This document shows, in pieces, positions 31,871-42,177 of a stretch of DNA of 64,000 bases; position 1 is the first letter of the stretch, and every line of letters starts with the position of its first letter. The translations under genes and the position numbers were made by a program. A model generated the notes under the pieces. That model worked only from the letters and a program-made list of their open reading frames with translations, did not search any database and was not told the origin of the DNA. The stretch is from Nonomuraea montanisoli (GTDB lineage Bacteria > Actinomycetota > Actinomycetes > Streptosporangiales > Streptosporangiaceae), in NCBI RefSeq assembly GCF_013363975.1, contig NZ_JABWGN010000022.1:1-64000 (forward strand), given 5' to 3'.

Positions 31871-32088
31871 TCAGAGGGGCTGCTCCAGGAGGCGCTTCAT
31901 GGGCCGGAAGCCGACCGCCTCGTAGAACGAGCGGGCTCCCTCGTTGAAGTCCCAGACATCGGTGACCATGCGCCTTCGCCCTCCTGGAGTTCGGCGACGA
32001 AGATCCGTGCGGTGTCCTGCCGGAGCTGCCCGGCGAAGCGCGCCGTGAGCTGCTCGACGTCGGGGACGCCCTGGAGCGACGGCACCTC
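31871..32088 (-). pseudogene. GNAT acetyltransferase with internal deletion
   Basis: The reverse strand holds VPDVEQLTARFAGQLRQDTA, then RIFVAELQEG (N-terminal half) in one frame, and VTDVWDFNEGARSFYEAVGF, then RPMKRLLE (the C-terminal GNAT end) in another. In intact relatives about 60 residues containing the acetyl-CoA loop separate them; here they are joined near 31970 with a frameshift. The enzyme is dead. Confidence 0.65.
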
Positions 32089-32179
32089 TCGTGACGGGCG
32101 TCCACAGGCTGTGGACCGGGCGGCCGCGGCCGGCCGTGCGACCATGGGCACACCGGACGACAGACGGGACGGACGAGCT

Positions 32180-32452
32180 ATGACGGACAAGCAGCCTACG
32201 ACGATAGGCCGCTGCTACGGCTGTGGCCGCACGTTCGCCTACGACCCCGCGACCGCCACGATGTTCGCCGTCGACCCCGAGACCGGCTTCCCGCCCGGGA
32301 TGACGGCCTTGGGCTCCGTCCGCGAGCCGAGCCCGGAGGCCGTGGCCCGCGCGGTCGAGAAGCCGGTCTGCCCGACGTGCGTGGAGCAGGCGAAGCGGTT
32401 CCTGGAGGACGCCGACGCCCCGCCCCCGCTGAAGCCCTGGCACCGCCCTTGA
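32180..32452 (+). CDS. Small zinc-ribbon-like protein
   Basis: A 90-residue protein with two CxxC knuckles, RCYGCGRTFAYDP and PVCPTCVEQAKRF, separated by about 55 residues, suggesting a zinc-binding domain. Between them lies a loop with MFAVDPETGFPPGM. No known function. The ATG at 32180 is preceded by GGACGAG. It lies just before the MerR gene on the same strand. Confidence 0.6.
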   Translation: MTDKQPTTIGRCYGCGRTFAYDPATATMFAVDPETGFPPGMTALGSVREPSPEAVARAVEKPVCPTCVEQAKRFLEDADAPPPLKPWHRP

Positions 32453-32485
32453 GTCTCCCGTCAGGGGAGACGGCAAGGTGGGGGC

Positions 32486-33517
32486 ATGGACGGCGACGCG
32501 CGCTACTCGATCGGTGACCTGGCCCGGCGGACCGGGCTGACGGTCAAGGCCATCAGGTTCTACTCCGATCAGGGCATCGTGCCGCCGATCGGCCGCACCC
32601 CGGCCGGTTACCGCCAGTACGGCGTGGACGCCGTCGCGCGGCTGGATCTCGTACGGACGTTGCGTGAGCTCGGACTGGACCTGCCCACGGTGCGCCGGGT
32701 CGTGGACCGGGAGGTCGCGCTGCCCGAGGTGGCCGCGGCGCACGCCGAGGCGCTGGCCGTGCAGATCCGGACGCTGCGGCTGCGGCGCGCGGTGCTGACG
32801 GCGGTGGCCAGGCGCGGGTCCACCCCGGAGGAGATGGAGCTCATGCACGCACTGGCCAGACTGTCGGAGGACGAGCGGCGGCGGCTGGTCGAGGACTTCC
32901 TCGACGCCGCGTTCGGCGGCCTCGGCGAGACGGACGCCACCGGGACCGAAACCGGGACCAGGGACGGAGACGGGGACGCGACCGGGACCGGGGCCGGGGC
33001 CGGCACCGCCGTGGGGGCGTTCGCCGGGATCAGGCGGTCGATGACGCCCGAACTGCCCGACGACCCCGAGCCCGAGCAGGTGGAGGCGTGGGTGGAGCTG
33101 GCGGAGCTCTCCCGCGACCCCGATTTCCGCGCCGCGATGCGCCGTGTCGCCGAGGAGCACGCCGCCGGGACGGTGCCCGGCGCCGTGCCCCGGCCGCACG
33201 CGGTGGCGGTGGTCCGCCAGGAGGCGGGGCCCGCGGTGGCGGCCGGCCTCGATCCGGCGTCCGAGGAGGCCGGCGCGGTCGTCACCGCGATCCTGACCCG
33301 ATATGCCCGGCTCTCCCCACCGCCTGGTCCAGCCGCGGAAGAGGACGACGGGCGGCTCCGGAGGCGGCTGCTCGGCCACCTGGAGGCGGTGAACGACCCG
33401 CGCCGTGAGCGCTACCTGCGGCTGCTGGCCGTCGTCAACGGCTGGCCGCCGCCCGAGAGCCTGACGCCGCCGCTCGACTGGACCGTACGCGCCCTGCGCG
33501 CCCACACACCGGACTGA
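32486..33517 (+). CDS. MerR family transcriptional regulator with extended C-terminus
   Basis: The 343-residue regulator begins YSIGDLARRTGLTVKAIRFY, then GRTPAGYRQYGVDAVARL and the coiled-coil helix. Residues about 155-185 are a low-complexity Gly/Thr/Asp insert (ATGTETGTRDGDGDATGTG). The helical C-terminus resembles MerR proteins that carry a ligand-binding domain. No target is obvious; it may regulate itself. It is longer than usual (MerR proteins are mostly 120-280 residues). Confidence 0.85.
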   Translation: MDGDARYSIGDLARRTGLTVKAIRFYSDQGIVPPIGRTPAGYRQYGVDAVARLDLVRTLRELGLDLPTVRRVVDREVALPEVAAAHAEALAVQIRTLRLRRAVLTAVARRGSTPEEMELMHALARLSEDERRRLVEDFLDAAFGGLGETDATGTETGTRDGDGDATGTGAGAGTAVGAFAGIRRSMTPELPDDPEPEQVEAWVELAELSRDPDFRAAMRRVAEEHAAGTVPGAVPRPHAVAVVRQEAGPAVAAGLDPASEEAGAVVTAILTRYARLSPPPGPAAEEDDGRLRRRLLGHLEAVNDPRRERYLRLLAVVNGWPPPESLTPPLDWTVRALRAHTPD

Positions 33518-33639
33518 CCAGGTCGAACTCCGCGCGAATTCCGTCCGGGAAAGGCGACCCGGCAGCTAAGCTCGAAGACGCATCCGCGTCCGGCCGACTC
33601 CCCACGCGGGACGGCCTGTCAGCGCAAGGAGGGGGCGAC

Positions 33640-34011
33640 ATGACCGCCGAGCCACACGAATACGTCAGCGCCCGGACTCCGGAGCAGACCCTCCAGTCGC
33701 TCAAGGTCGATCGCAGTCCTCGGAACATCCGCGCCTGTCTGCCCCCTGAGGACCGGGAGAGCTTCGACAGGGACTATCGGCAGGCCATGGCCCGGGCGAC
33801 GGACGAACTGGACCTGACCCCTGTCAACGATCTGCTGGCCCACTGGTGGCACATGGCGCGAATGAAGGCTACGGGCGAGTACGAAGAGATCGTGCGGCAT
33901 GCCGCTCTCGTGCAGGAGCATATCGAGCGCGAAGAACACGTCTCTGGACGCCCGCTGCGGGAGGTCCTCGCCGAGCGGGCCGCCGAGCTCGGCGTGGAGC
34001 TGGACCTCTAG
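33640..34011 (+). CDS. DUF6247 family protein, probable antitoxin
   Basis: A 123-residue helical protein with PRNIRACLPPEDRESFDRDY, a pattern of DUF6247 proteins, followed by LTPVNDLLAHWWHMARMKA. In other actinobacteria this family sits directly before a RelE/ParE-like toxin gene, and acts presumably as its antitoxin. Here the next gene begins on the base after the stop (TAG then ATG), which supports a bicistronic toxin-antitoxin unit. Confidence 0.72.
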   Translation: MTAEPHEYVSARTPEQTLQSLKVDRSPRNIRACLPPEDRESFDRDYRQAMARATDELDLTPVNDLLAHWWHMARMKATGEYEEIVRHAALVQEHIEREEHVSGRPLREVLAERAAELGVELDL

Positions 34012-34266
34012 ATGTACACGGTCGGCCATGGCAAGCAGGTCGACGAGCCGGTCGCCGCCCTGCCTGCCGAGGCGCTCGCGGCGTTCCACGAGGTGACGGT
34101 GTTCCTTCAGGTCGCCCCGTGGAACGGGCACCCGTTCATGAGGGAGCGTCCCGACTCGCCGATGCGCACCCGAACGTTCGGGGAAGGCGGAGCTGGAATG
34201 GTGACTTACCTCATCGTGGAGTACCGCCGCCTGGTGGAGATCATCCACGTCGTCTGGTACGCCTGA
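34012..34266 (+). CDS. RelE/ParE-like protein, probable toxin
   Basis: An 84-residue protein with the short strand-rich RelE/ParE-like plan: AFHEVTVFLQVAPWNGHPF, then RTRTFGEGGAGMVTYLIVE and YRRLVEIIHVVWYA. The MVTYLIVEYRRLVEIIHVVW strand pair corresponds to the ends of RelE-fold toxins (YxVxxxxxxVxIxxVxW), which cleave mRNA on the ribosome or poison gyrase. It has no ribosome site of its own beyond the upstream gene and is translationally linked to it. Activity is inferred. Confidence 0.68.
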   Translation: MYTVGHGKQVDEPVAALPAEALAAFHEVTVFLQVAPWNGHPFMRERPDSPMRTRTFGEGGAGMVTYLIVEYRRLVEIIHVVWYA

Positions 34267-34280
34267 CGCCGCCGCCGTCC

Positions 34281-35489
34281 TCAGGTGACGCGGCGGGGCG
34301 GGAAGGCGTGGCGGCGGGCCAGGAGGACGGCGGCCAGGGTGGGCACCAGCAGGGCCAGGGTGGTCCACGCGAACGCGCCCGTCCCGAAGAGGTCCAGCAG
34401 GACGCCGCCCACCGCGCCGCCGGCCGCCATGGCGGCGTTCCACAGCGTGACCAGCGCCGCCTGCGCCGTGTCGGCCGCCTCGCCGCCCGCGTCACCGGCC
34501 GCCGTCTGGAGCAGCGTGGGGACCCCGCCCCAGCCGAGCCCCCACAGCGCCGCCGCCGCGTACACCAGCGCGGGGTTGCGCGCGGCGATCGCCAGCACGA
34601 AGGCCGCCACGGCGACCAGGATCGCGGCCGTGATCGTCAGCGGGCGCAGGCGGCGGTCGATGTTCGCCCCGACGAGCCAGATGCTCACCAGCGAGGCGAC
34701 ACCGAAGATCAGCAGCACGAGGTCCACGGCTCCGCCGAGGCCGTTGGCGTTCAGGAGCGTCGCGACGTACGTGTAGAGGATCGTCTGCGCCAGCACGAAC
34801 AGCAGGGTCACCAGCAGCACGGGCGTGACGCCCGGCACGGCGAGCGTGCGCAGGAGGGCGGGACGGCCGCCGGCGGGTTGGCCGGGGTGGTCGGGGACGA
34901 GCGCGGCGATCCAGGCGAGCAGGACGACGGCGATCGCCGTCATCGCCCAGAACGTCACCCGCCACCCCAGCGCCGCGCCCGCGAAGGTGCCCGCGGGAAC
35001 GCCCAGCGACAGCGCCGCCGGTATGCCCGCCATGACGATCGCCATCGCCTTGCCCTGCAGGTGGACGGGGGCCAGCCGGCGGGCGTACCCGGCGAGCAGC
35101 GCCCAGACGACCCCCGCGGCCACCCCGGCGACGAAGCGCCCCGCCAGCGTCAGCGGGAAGGACGCCGAGACGGCGGTGACGGTGTTGGCCAGGGCGAACC
35201 CCGCCACGCCGCTCAGCAGCAGGCGCTTGCGCGGCCAGCCGGCCGTGGCGGCGGACAGGGGGATGGCGGAGACGGCGGTGCCGATCGCGTAGACGGTCAC
35301 GAGCTGTCCGGTCGCGGACTCGCTCACGCCCAGGCCGGCGCTCATGGCGGGCAGGACACCGGCGGGCAGGGTCTCGGTGAGTACGGTGATGAAGGCGGCC
35401 GTGGCCAGCGCCAGCAGCGCCCCCAGGGGCAGACGTTCCCCCGGGATCGCGGTGCGGGGCGGGGCGGGCCGCGTGATGCGGTCACTCAT
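34281..35489 (-). CDS. MFS transporter (DHA1 drug-exporter type)
   Basis: A 402-residue, 12-helix exporter. Motifs of the DHA1 group are ITVLTETLPAGVLPAMSAGL in helix 1, GQLVTVYAIGTAVSAIPLSA, the loop RKRLLL and GRFVAGVAAGVVWALLAGYARR (antiporter motif C region). Similar proteins export chloramphenicol or sugars. It is divergent from a MerR regulator with a dyad in the gap, so its synthesis is probably induced by a drug or small molecule. Confidence 0.87.
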   Translation of the reverse strand: MSDRITRPAPPRTAIPGERLPLGALLALATAAFITVLTETLPAGVLPAMSAGLGVSESATGQLVTVYAIGTAVSAIPLSAATAGWPRKRLLLSGVAGFALANTVTAVSASFPLTLAGRFVAGVAAGVVWALLAGYARRLAPVHLQGKAMAIVMAGIPAALSLGVPAGTFAGAALGWRVTFWAMTAIAVVLLAWIAALVPDHPGQPAGGRPALLRTLAVPGVTPVLLVTLLFVLAQTILYTYVATLLNANGLGGAVDLVLLIFGVASLVSIWLVGANIDRRLRPLTITAAILVAVAAFVLAIAARNPALVYAAAALWGLGWGGVPTLLQTAAGDAGGEAADTAQAALVTLWNAAMAAGGAVGGVLLDLFGTGAFAWTTLALLVPTLAAVLLARRHAFPPRRVT

Positions 35490-35504
35490 GCTGCGTATGC
35501 TCGA

Positions 35505-35526
35505 ACCATCACATAGATGTGAGGGT
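35505..35526. promoter_or_regulatory. MerR-type operator between the MFS exporter and MerR genes
   Basis: ACCATCACAT (35505-35514) and ATGTGAGGGT (35517-35526) are inverted repeats with one mismatch across two bases. On the minus strand TTGACC overlaps its outer edge as a -35 box for the exporter gene. A poor -10 about 19-21 bases downstream is usual for MerR-activated promoters. The exporter ATG lies about 34 bases from the -35, so its mRNA may be nearly leaderless. Confidence 0.65.
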
Positions 35527-35554
35527 CAAAGCGACGACATGTGAGGTCGGTCAC

Positions 35555-35952
35555 GTGCGGATCGGAGAGCTGGCGGAGCGCACCGGCACGCCGCGGCGGC
35601 TGCTGCGATACTACGAGGAGCAGGAGCTGATCATGCCCACCCGGTGCGCGAACGGCTACCGCGACTACGACGAGAGGTTCGTGGACCGGGTCGTGCAGAT
35701 CCGGGGGCTGCTCGACGCCGGGCTGCCCACCCGGATCATCAAGCAGATCCTGCCCTGCCTGGACAAACCCCGTGTGATCCACTTCAAGGACGCCACGCCG
35801 GAGATGCTCGCCACCCTGGAGGGGGAGCTGGACCGCATGAACCACCGCATCGCCTGCCTGACCCGCAACCGCGACGCGATCGAGGAGTATCTGGGAGTCG
35901 TGCGGCAGGACAAGGCATCCGGGCCGTCCGCGCAGTCGCCCGGCGGCCGCTG

Positions 35953-35953
<1 letters not shown>
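35555..35953 (+). CDS. MerR family transcriptional regulator
   Basis: A 132-residue MerR protein: VRIGELAERTGTPRRLLRYY, ANGYRDYDERFVDRVVQI and a short dimer helix with MNHRIACLTRNRDAIEEYL. Cysteines at CANGY and ILPCLDKP recall the MerR branch that senses drugs. GTG at 35555 with GAGG upstream is used; an ATG at 35519 would lie inside the operator. Its stop overlaps the ATG of the kinase gene (TGATG at 35951-35955). Confidence 0.87.
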
Positions 35954-37557
<1,604 letters not shown>

Positions 37558-37592
37558 CGCGTGTCCCCTCGCGTACGGGGTAGCGGTGCGGG

Positions 37593-40076
37593 ATGCCGAG
37601 AGTCGACAGGATCGCCGAACCGTGGGGCACGCGCACGCCGTACGGGGCCGGGGACGAGTGGCCGGTGCGCGTGGACCGCTTCCTCCAGGAGGGGGTCCGC
37701 GAGGAGGACGTGGAGCGCTGGGCGCAGAGCGCGTCGATCCTGCACAGCAACGGCGACGCCCTGGACATCGCGGTCAGCGACGGCCGCATCGTGGGGGTCC
37801 GGGGCCGGGCCGCCGACCGGGTCAACCGCGGCCGGCTGGGCCCCAAGGACCTGTACGGCTGGCAGGCGAACCACTCGCCGGACCGGCTGACCAGGCCGCT
37901 CGTGCGCGAGAACGGCCGGCTGGTCGAGGCCGACTGGGACACCGCGATGGAACGCGTCGCGGGCCGGGCCAAGGAGCTGCTGGACGAGCAGGGCCCGAGC
38001 GCGCTCGCCTTCTACACCACCGGCCAGCTCTTCCTGGAGGAGTACTACACGCTCGGCCTCATCGCGCACGGCGGCATCGGCACGAACCACGTGGACGGCA
38101 ACACGCGGCTGTGCACGGCCACGGCGGCGGCCGCGCTGAAGGAGTCGTTCGGCAGCGACGGCCAGCCGGGCTCGTACGCCGACGTGGACCACGCCGACGT
38201 GATCGCCCTGTACGGCCACAACGTGGCCGAGACCCAGACCGTGCTGTGGGCGCGGATCCTCGACCGGCTCGCCGGGCCGAACCCGCCCGCGCTGATCTGC
38301 GTCGACCCGCGCGAGACGCCCGCCGCCCGGGCCGCGACCGTGCACCTGGCCAACCGCCCCGGCACGAACGTCGCGCTGATGAACGGCCTGCTCCACGAGA
38401 TCATCGCCAACGGCTGGATCGACGAGGACTACCTGCGCGACCACGTGGTCGGCTTCGAGGAGCTGCGCGAGCGGGTGGCGGACTGCCCCGCCGAGGAGGC
38501 GGCGCGGATCTGCGACGTGCCGGTCGGCAGGCTGCGCGAGGCCGCCCGGCTGATCGGCACCGCCGACCGGCTGCTGTCCACCGTCCTGCAGGGCTTCTAC
38601 CAGTCGCACCAGGCCACCGCCGCGTCGGTGCAGGTCAACAACGTCCACCTGGTACGCGGCATGCTGGGCAGGCCCGGCTGCGGCGTCCTGCAGATGAACG
38701 GCCAGCCCACGGCGCAGAACACCCGCGAGTGCGGCGCCGACGGCGACCTGCCGGGCTTTCGCAACTGGTCCAACGACGCGCACGTGGCGGAGCTGGCGCG
38801 GATCTGGAACGTCGACCAGCTCGCCATCCCGCACTACTCGCCGCCCACCCACGCCATGCAGATGTTCCGCTACATCGAGGAGGGGTCGATCCGCTTCCTC
38901 TACGTCTCGGGCACGAACCCGGCCGTGTCGATGCCGGAGCTGCACCGGATCCGCTCGATCCTGGCCCAGGAGCGGTTGTTCCTGGTGGTTCAGGACATCT
39001 TCCTGTCGGAGACGGCCGAGCTGGCCGACGTGGTGCTCCCGGCCGCGACGTGGGGCGAGAAGACGGGCACGTTCACCAACGCCGACCGCACGGTCCACCT
39101 GTCGGAGAAGGCCGTGGACCCGCCCGGCGAGGCCCGTCCCGACCTCGACATCTTCCTCGACTTCGCGCGCCGCCTCGACCTGCGCGACAAGGACGGGGCG
39201 CCGCTGGTGAAGTGGAGCGACCCGGAGGGCGCGTTCGAGGGCTGGAAGGAGTGCTCGCGCGGGCGGCCGTGCGACTACAGCGGCCTGTCGTACGAGAAGC
39301 TGCGCGGCGGCAGCGGCGTGCAGTGGCCGTGCGACGACGCCCACCCCGACGGCACCGAGCGGCTCTACGCGGACGGCGCGTTCTGGAGCGCGCCGGAGGT
39401 CTGCGAGGACTACGGCCGCGACCTCGTCACGGGCGCGCCGCTGTCACCGACGGAGTACAAGGCGCTCAACCCGGACGGCAAGGCGGTCGCCAAGGCGGCC
39501 GAGTACATCCCGCCGCACGAGCCGCCGGACGACGAGTTCCCGTTCGCCCTGACGACGGGGCGCACGCTCTACCACTTCCACACCCGCACCAAGACCGCGC
39601 GGGCCCCGCAGCTCCAGCGGGCCGCTCCCGAGGTGTGGGTGGAGATGTCGGCGGCGGACGCCGAGCGGCTCGGCTTCGCCGAGGGCGACCTGCTGGAGGT
39701 GGCGACGCGGCGGGGCGGCGTCCAGGCGCGGCTGCGGGTCGGCGGGATCCGCGACGGCGTGGTGTTCCTGCCGTTCCACTACGGCTACTGGGACCGGCCG
39801 GACGCGTACGACCCGGAGAAGGGCCCCGACAAGGGCATGGGGCGGGCGGCGAACGAGGCCACGGTCACCGACTGGGACCCCGTCTCCAAGCAGCCGCTGT
39901 TCAAGACCGCGGCGGCGCGTGTCTCGCTGGTCGAGCGCGGCAGGGGGCTGCCCGCTCCGGCGCCGACGACCACCGCGTCCCGGCCGGCCGGGCCGGAGGG
40001 CGCGGTGCCCGCCACGAGCGGCGGGGCCGAGGCGGAGGCCGAGGAGTCCGTGGCGGCGTCGGGAGGGGCGCGATGA
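37593..40076 (+). CDS. Molybdopterin oxidoreductase, nitrate-reductase-like, without Fe-S cysteines
   Basis: This 827-residue MopB enzyme resembles assimilatory nitrate reductase and formate dehydrogenase alpha subunits. It has the motif NTRLCTATAAAAL, placing Cys as molybdenum ligand, VALYGHNVAETQTVL, GTNPAVSMPEL, PAATWGEKTGTFTNADR and the C-terminal molydopterin-binding domain ending DGVVFLPFHYGYWDRP. But the N-terminal CxxC...C cluster found in relatives is replaced by SASILHSNGDALD and RGRLGPKDLYG (RGRLCPKG elsewhere), so it should lack the [4Fe-4S] centre. A Cys-containing insert follows (ECSRGRPCDYSG). Electrons must pass another way, perhaps via the helical partner coded by the next gene (ATGA overlap). 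Confidence 0.85.
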   Translation: MPRVDRIAEPWGTRTPYGAGDEWPVRVDRFLQEGVREEDVERWAQSASILHSNGDALDIAVSDGRIVGVRGRAADRVNRGRLGPKDLYGWQANHSPDRLTRPLVRENGRLVEADWDTAMERVAGRAKELLDEQGPSALAFYTTGQLFLEEYYTLGLIAHGGIGTNHVDGNTRLCTATAAAALKESFGSDGQPGSYADVDHADVIALYGHNVAETQTVLWARILDRLAGPNPPALICVDPRETPAARAATVHLANRPGTNVALMNGLLHEIIANGWIDEDYLRDHVVGFEELRERVADCPAEEAARICDVPVGRLREAARLIGTADRLLSTVLQGFYQSHQATAASVQVNNVHLVRGMLGRPGCGVLQMNGQPTAQNTRECGADGDLPGFRNWSNDAHVAELARIWNVDQLAIPHYSPPTHAMQMFRYIEEGSIRFLYVSGTNPAVSMPELHRIRSILAQERLFLVVQDIFLSETAELADVVLPAATWGEKTGTFTNADRTVHLSEKAVDPPGEARPDLDIFLDFARRLDLRDKDGAPLVKWSDPEGAFEGWKECSRGRPCDYSGLSYEKLRGGSGVQWPCDDAHPDGTERLYADGAFWSAPEVCEDYGRDLVTGAPLSPTEYKALNPDGKAVAKAAEYIPPHEPPDDEFPFALTTGRTLYHFHTRTKTARAPQLQRAAPEVWVEMSAADAERLGFAEGDLLEVATRRGGVQARLRVGGIRDGVVFLPFHYGYWDRPDAYDPEKGPDKGMGRAANEATVTDWDPVSKQPLFKTAAARVSLVERGRGLPAPAPTTTASRPAGPEGAVPATSGGAEAEAEESVAASGGAR

Positions 40077-40555
40077 AGCTCGACCTGGTGATCAAGGAGC
40101 TGCACCGCTCCGAGAACGAGCTGGCCCACGTCCTGCTGCGGCTCTCGGAGCGGCACAAGACCGACCACGAGACGTACCACGTGGCCCGCGACCTCGTCCG
40201 GTGGTGCCACGACCACGTGCGGGAGCTGGCCCGGATCGGCGAGGACTACGGCCTGAAGCTCGACGCGGAGCCGGCGGGCGAGTCCACGGTGGCCGAGCGG
40301 GTCCGGGAGAAGGCCGCCGAGTGGCTGGGCCGCCGCAAGGAGCCGGGGCTGCTGCTGCTGGCCGACCTGCGCCACCTGTACCGGGTCGCGTCGGGGGTGT
40401 CGCTGGACTGGGAGCTGCTGGCCCAGGCGGCGCAGGGCGCGCGGCGGAAGGAGCTGCTGGAGCTGGCCGAGCGGTGCCATCCGCAGACGCTGCGGCAGGT
40501 GCGGTGGGCCAACGCCCGGCTGAAGGAGTCGGCCACCCAGGCCCTCGTGAGCTGA
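40073..40555 (+). CDS. Small helical protein coupled to the molybdopterin oxidoreductase
   Basis: A 160-residue, all-helical soluble protein with His and Glu residues spaced like those of ferritin- or hemerythrin-like bundles: LHRSENELAHVLLRLSERHK, DHETYHVARDLVRWCHDHVR, then ELLELAERCHPQTLRQVRW. A metal-binding or chaperone-like partner of the MopB enzyme is likely: its ATG overlaps the enzyme stop by four bases (40073-40076). I do not recognise a named family. Confidence 0.65.
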   Translation: MKLDLVIKELHRSENELAHVLLRLSERHKTDHETYHVARDLVRWCHDHVRELARIGEDYGLKLDAEPAGESTVAERVREKAAEWLGRRKEPGLLLLADLRHLYRVASGVSLDWELLAQAAQGARRKELLELAERCHPQTLRQVRWANARLKESATQALVS

Positions 40556-40622
40556 TCAGGCCGGGGAACGGGCGGTCCGGCCGCGACGTTGGGACGGGGA
40601 AAGGCGGGACACGGACGAGTGG

Positions 40623-41393
40623 GTGAAGGACTTGGGGCGGGTGCACGTGGACGAGCGCTGGGACGGTGCCGGAGGGCCGCGGGTGCGCAGTCTCGAAACC
40701 GGACGGGAGAATCCCGATCGCCGGACCGTGGTCGTCGTCCCCGGGCTCGGAGCCCTCGGTTACCTGTTCGACACGCTGGCCGGGTGTGGCCCGTGGGCGC
40801 GCTCGTTCCTGCTGGACGTGCCGGGGTTCGGGCGGCGCCCGCCGTGGTCGTGCGCTCCCGAGCTGCCCGCCGTGACGAAGCTGGTCACGCGGTGGCTGGA
40901 GAGCGTGCCGGCCGGGCCGGTGGTGCTGGCCGGGCACTCCACGGGGGCGCAGGTCGCGCTCCGGGTGGCCGCCGAGCGGCCTGATCTGGTCCGGGCGCTG
41001 GTCCTGCTCGGGCCGACGTTCCCGCCGAGCCTGCGCACCGGCCCCGGCCTGCTGCTGCCGTACGTCCGCACGACCGGGAACGAGCCGGCGGGCCTGCTCA
41101 GGGCGACGATGCCGTACTACCGGAGGGCGGGGCTGAAGGCGCTGGCCCGTTTCGTGCGCACGGCGCAGGAGGACGAGCCGGAGAAGCTGGCGCCGGCCGT
41201 GTCGTGCCCGATGGTCGTCGCCCGGGGCGTCCATGACGCGTTCTCGCCCCAGCCGTGGGCGGACCGGCTGGCCGCGGCGGCCGCCGACGGGCGGTCGGTG
41301 ACCGTGCCGGGGGCGCACGCCTTCCCGTACCAGCACGGCGGGCTGACGGCCGCGCTCATCAGCGGGGCGGCCAAGCGGGCAGGAATCCTCTGA
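40623..41393 (+). CDS. Alpha/beta hydrolase
   Basis: The 256-residue hydrolase has an oxyanion segment VVVVPGLGALGYLF, nucleophile elbow VVLAGHSTGAQVAL (Ser), Asp in MVVARGVHDAFSP and catalytic His in VTVPGAHAFPYQHGG. The substrate is unknown. Start GTG at 40623. Its last 35 bases overlap the 3' end of the convergent apbE gene. Confidence 0.85.
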   Translation: MKDLGRVHVDERWDGAGGPRVRSLETGRENPDRRTVVVVPGLGALGYLFDTLAGCGPWARSFLLDVPGFGRRPPWSCAPELPAVTKLVTRWLESVPAGPVVLAGHSTGAQVALRVAAERPDLVRALVLLGPTFPPSLRTGPGLLLPYVRTTGNEPAGLLRATMPYYRRAGLKALARFVRTAQEDEPEKLAPAVSCPMVVARGVHDAFSPQPWADRLAAAAADGRSVTVPGAHAFPYQHGGLTAALISGAAKRAGIL

Positions 41394-42177
41394 ACTCTGG
41401 CGGCACGTGGCGGTGGAAGCCGCTGGTCCGCCACGTCTCCCCCGCGGCCGTGACCGCCAGCGCCTCCAGGTCGTCCATGTCCTCCACCCAGTCGCGGGCG
41501 GCCTCGCCCATGGCGAAGGCGGCGGTCGCGTAGGCGTCCACGGTCGTGAGGCGGGGGCCGACCAGGGTGACGGAGGCGAGGGCGGTGGCGGGGCGGCCGG
41601 TGTGCGGGTCCACGATGTGGTGACCGCGCTCGGCCGTGCCCGAGGTGGCGACCGCCAGGTCGGATCCCGCGACCACGGTCGCCAGCGCACCCCGCGCCGG
41701 GCGGCCGGCCGCCGTGGGCGGGGCGGCGACGCCGACGCGCCAGGGACGGCCCGGCTCCGCTTCGGCGCCGAGCCGGACGTCTCCTCCGCCGTTCACGGTG
41801 TGCCGGGGCGCGCCCGCGGCCGTGAGCAGGCCGGAGGCGCGCTCGATCGCCCATCCCTTGACCAGTCCCGACGGGTCGAGGCCGGCCCCGGGGGGCCGGG
41901 CGGTGAAGTACCCGCCGGTGTCACGCTCGACCCGCGCGCACAGGTCGAGCACCTCGGCCACCTCGGCGGGGCAGTCCGCGAGGCCGAGCTCGCCGCGGCC
42001 GAGCCGGCTGACGGGGCTGTCGTCGCGGTAGGTGGAGAAGACGGCGTCCACGTGGTGCAGCCAGGCGACCGCCCGGCCGACGCCCTCCGGGTCGTCCGTC
42101 CCCCGGACGTCGAAGGAGAACACGGTGCCCATGACGTGCTCGACGTGCCGCGTGGCGGGGGCGGCGCCGGCGGTCAC
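41359..42177 (-). CDS. apbE: FAD:protein FMN transferase (ApbE)
   Basis: The 272-residue enzyme attaches FMN to a Thr or Ser of target flavoproteins. Motifs: VMGTVFSFDVRG, LDPSGLVKGWAIERA, HTVNGGGDVRLG, ERGHHIVDPHTGRPA and the Mg-site TTVDAYATAAFAMG. The GTG at 42177 overlaps the upstream stop (GTGA). The gene is the last of an operon with the FMN-binding protein that it probably modifies and a ferric-reductase-like membrane protein. It is rather short, with no lipobox, so it may act in the cytoplasm or be exported by an atypical route. Confidence 0.9.
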   Translation of the reverse strand: MTAGAAPATRHVEHVMGTVFSFDVRGTDDPEGVGRAVAWLHHVDAVFSTYRDDSPVSRLGRGELGLADCPAEVAEVLDLCARVERDTGGYFTARPPGAGLDPSGLVKGWAIERASGLLTAAGAPRHTVNGGGDVRLGAEAEPGRPWRVGVAAPPTAAGRPARGALATVVAGSDLAVATSGTAERGHHIVDPHTGRPATALASVTLVGPRLTTVDAYATAAFAMGEAARDWVEDMDDLEALAVTAAGETWRTSGFHRHVPPEFRGFLPAWPPR

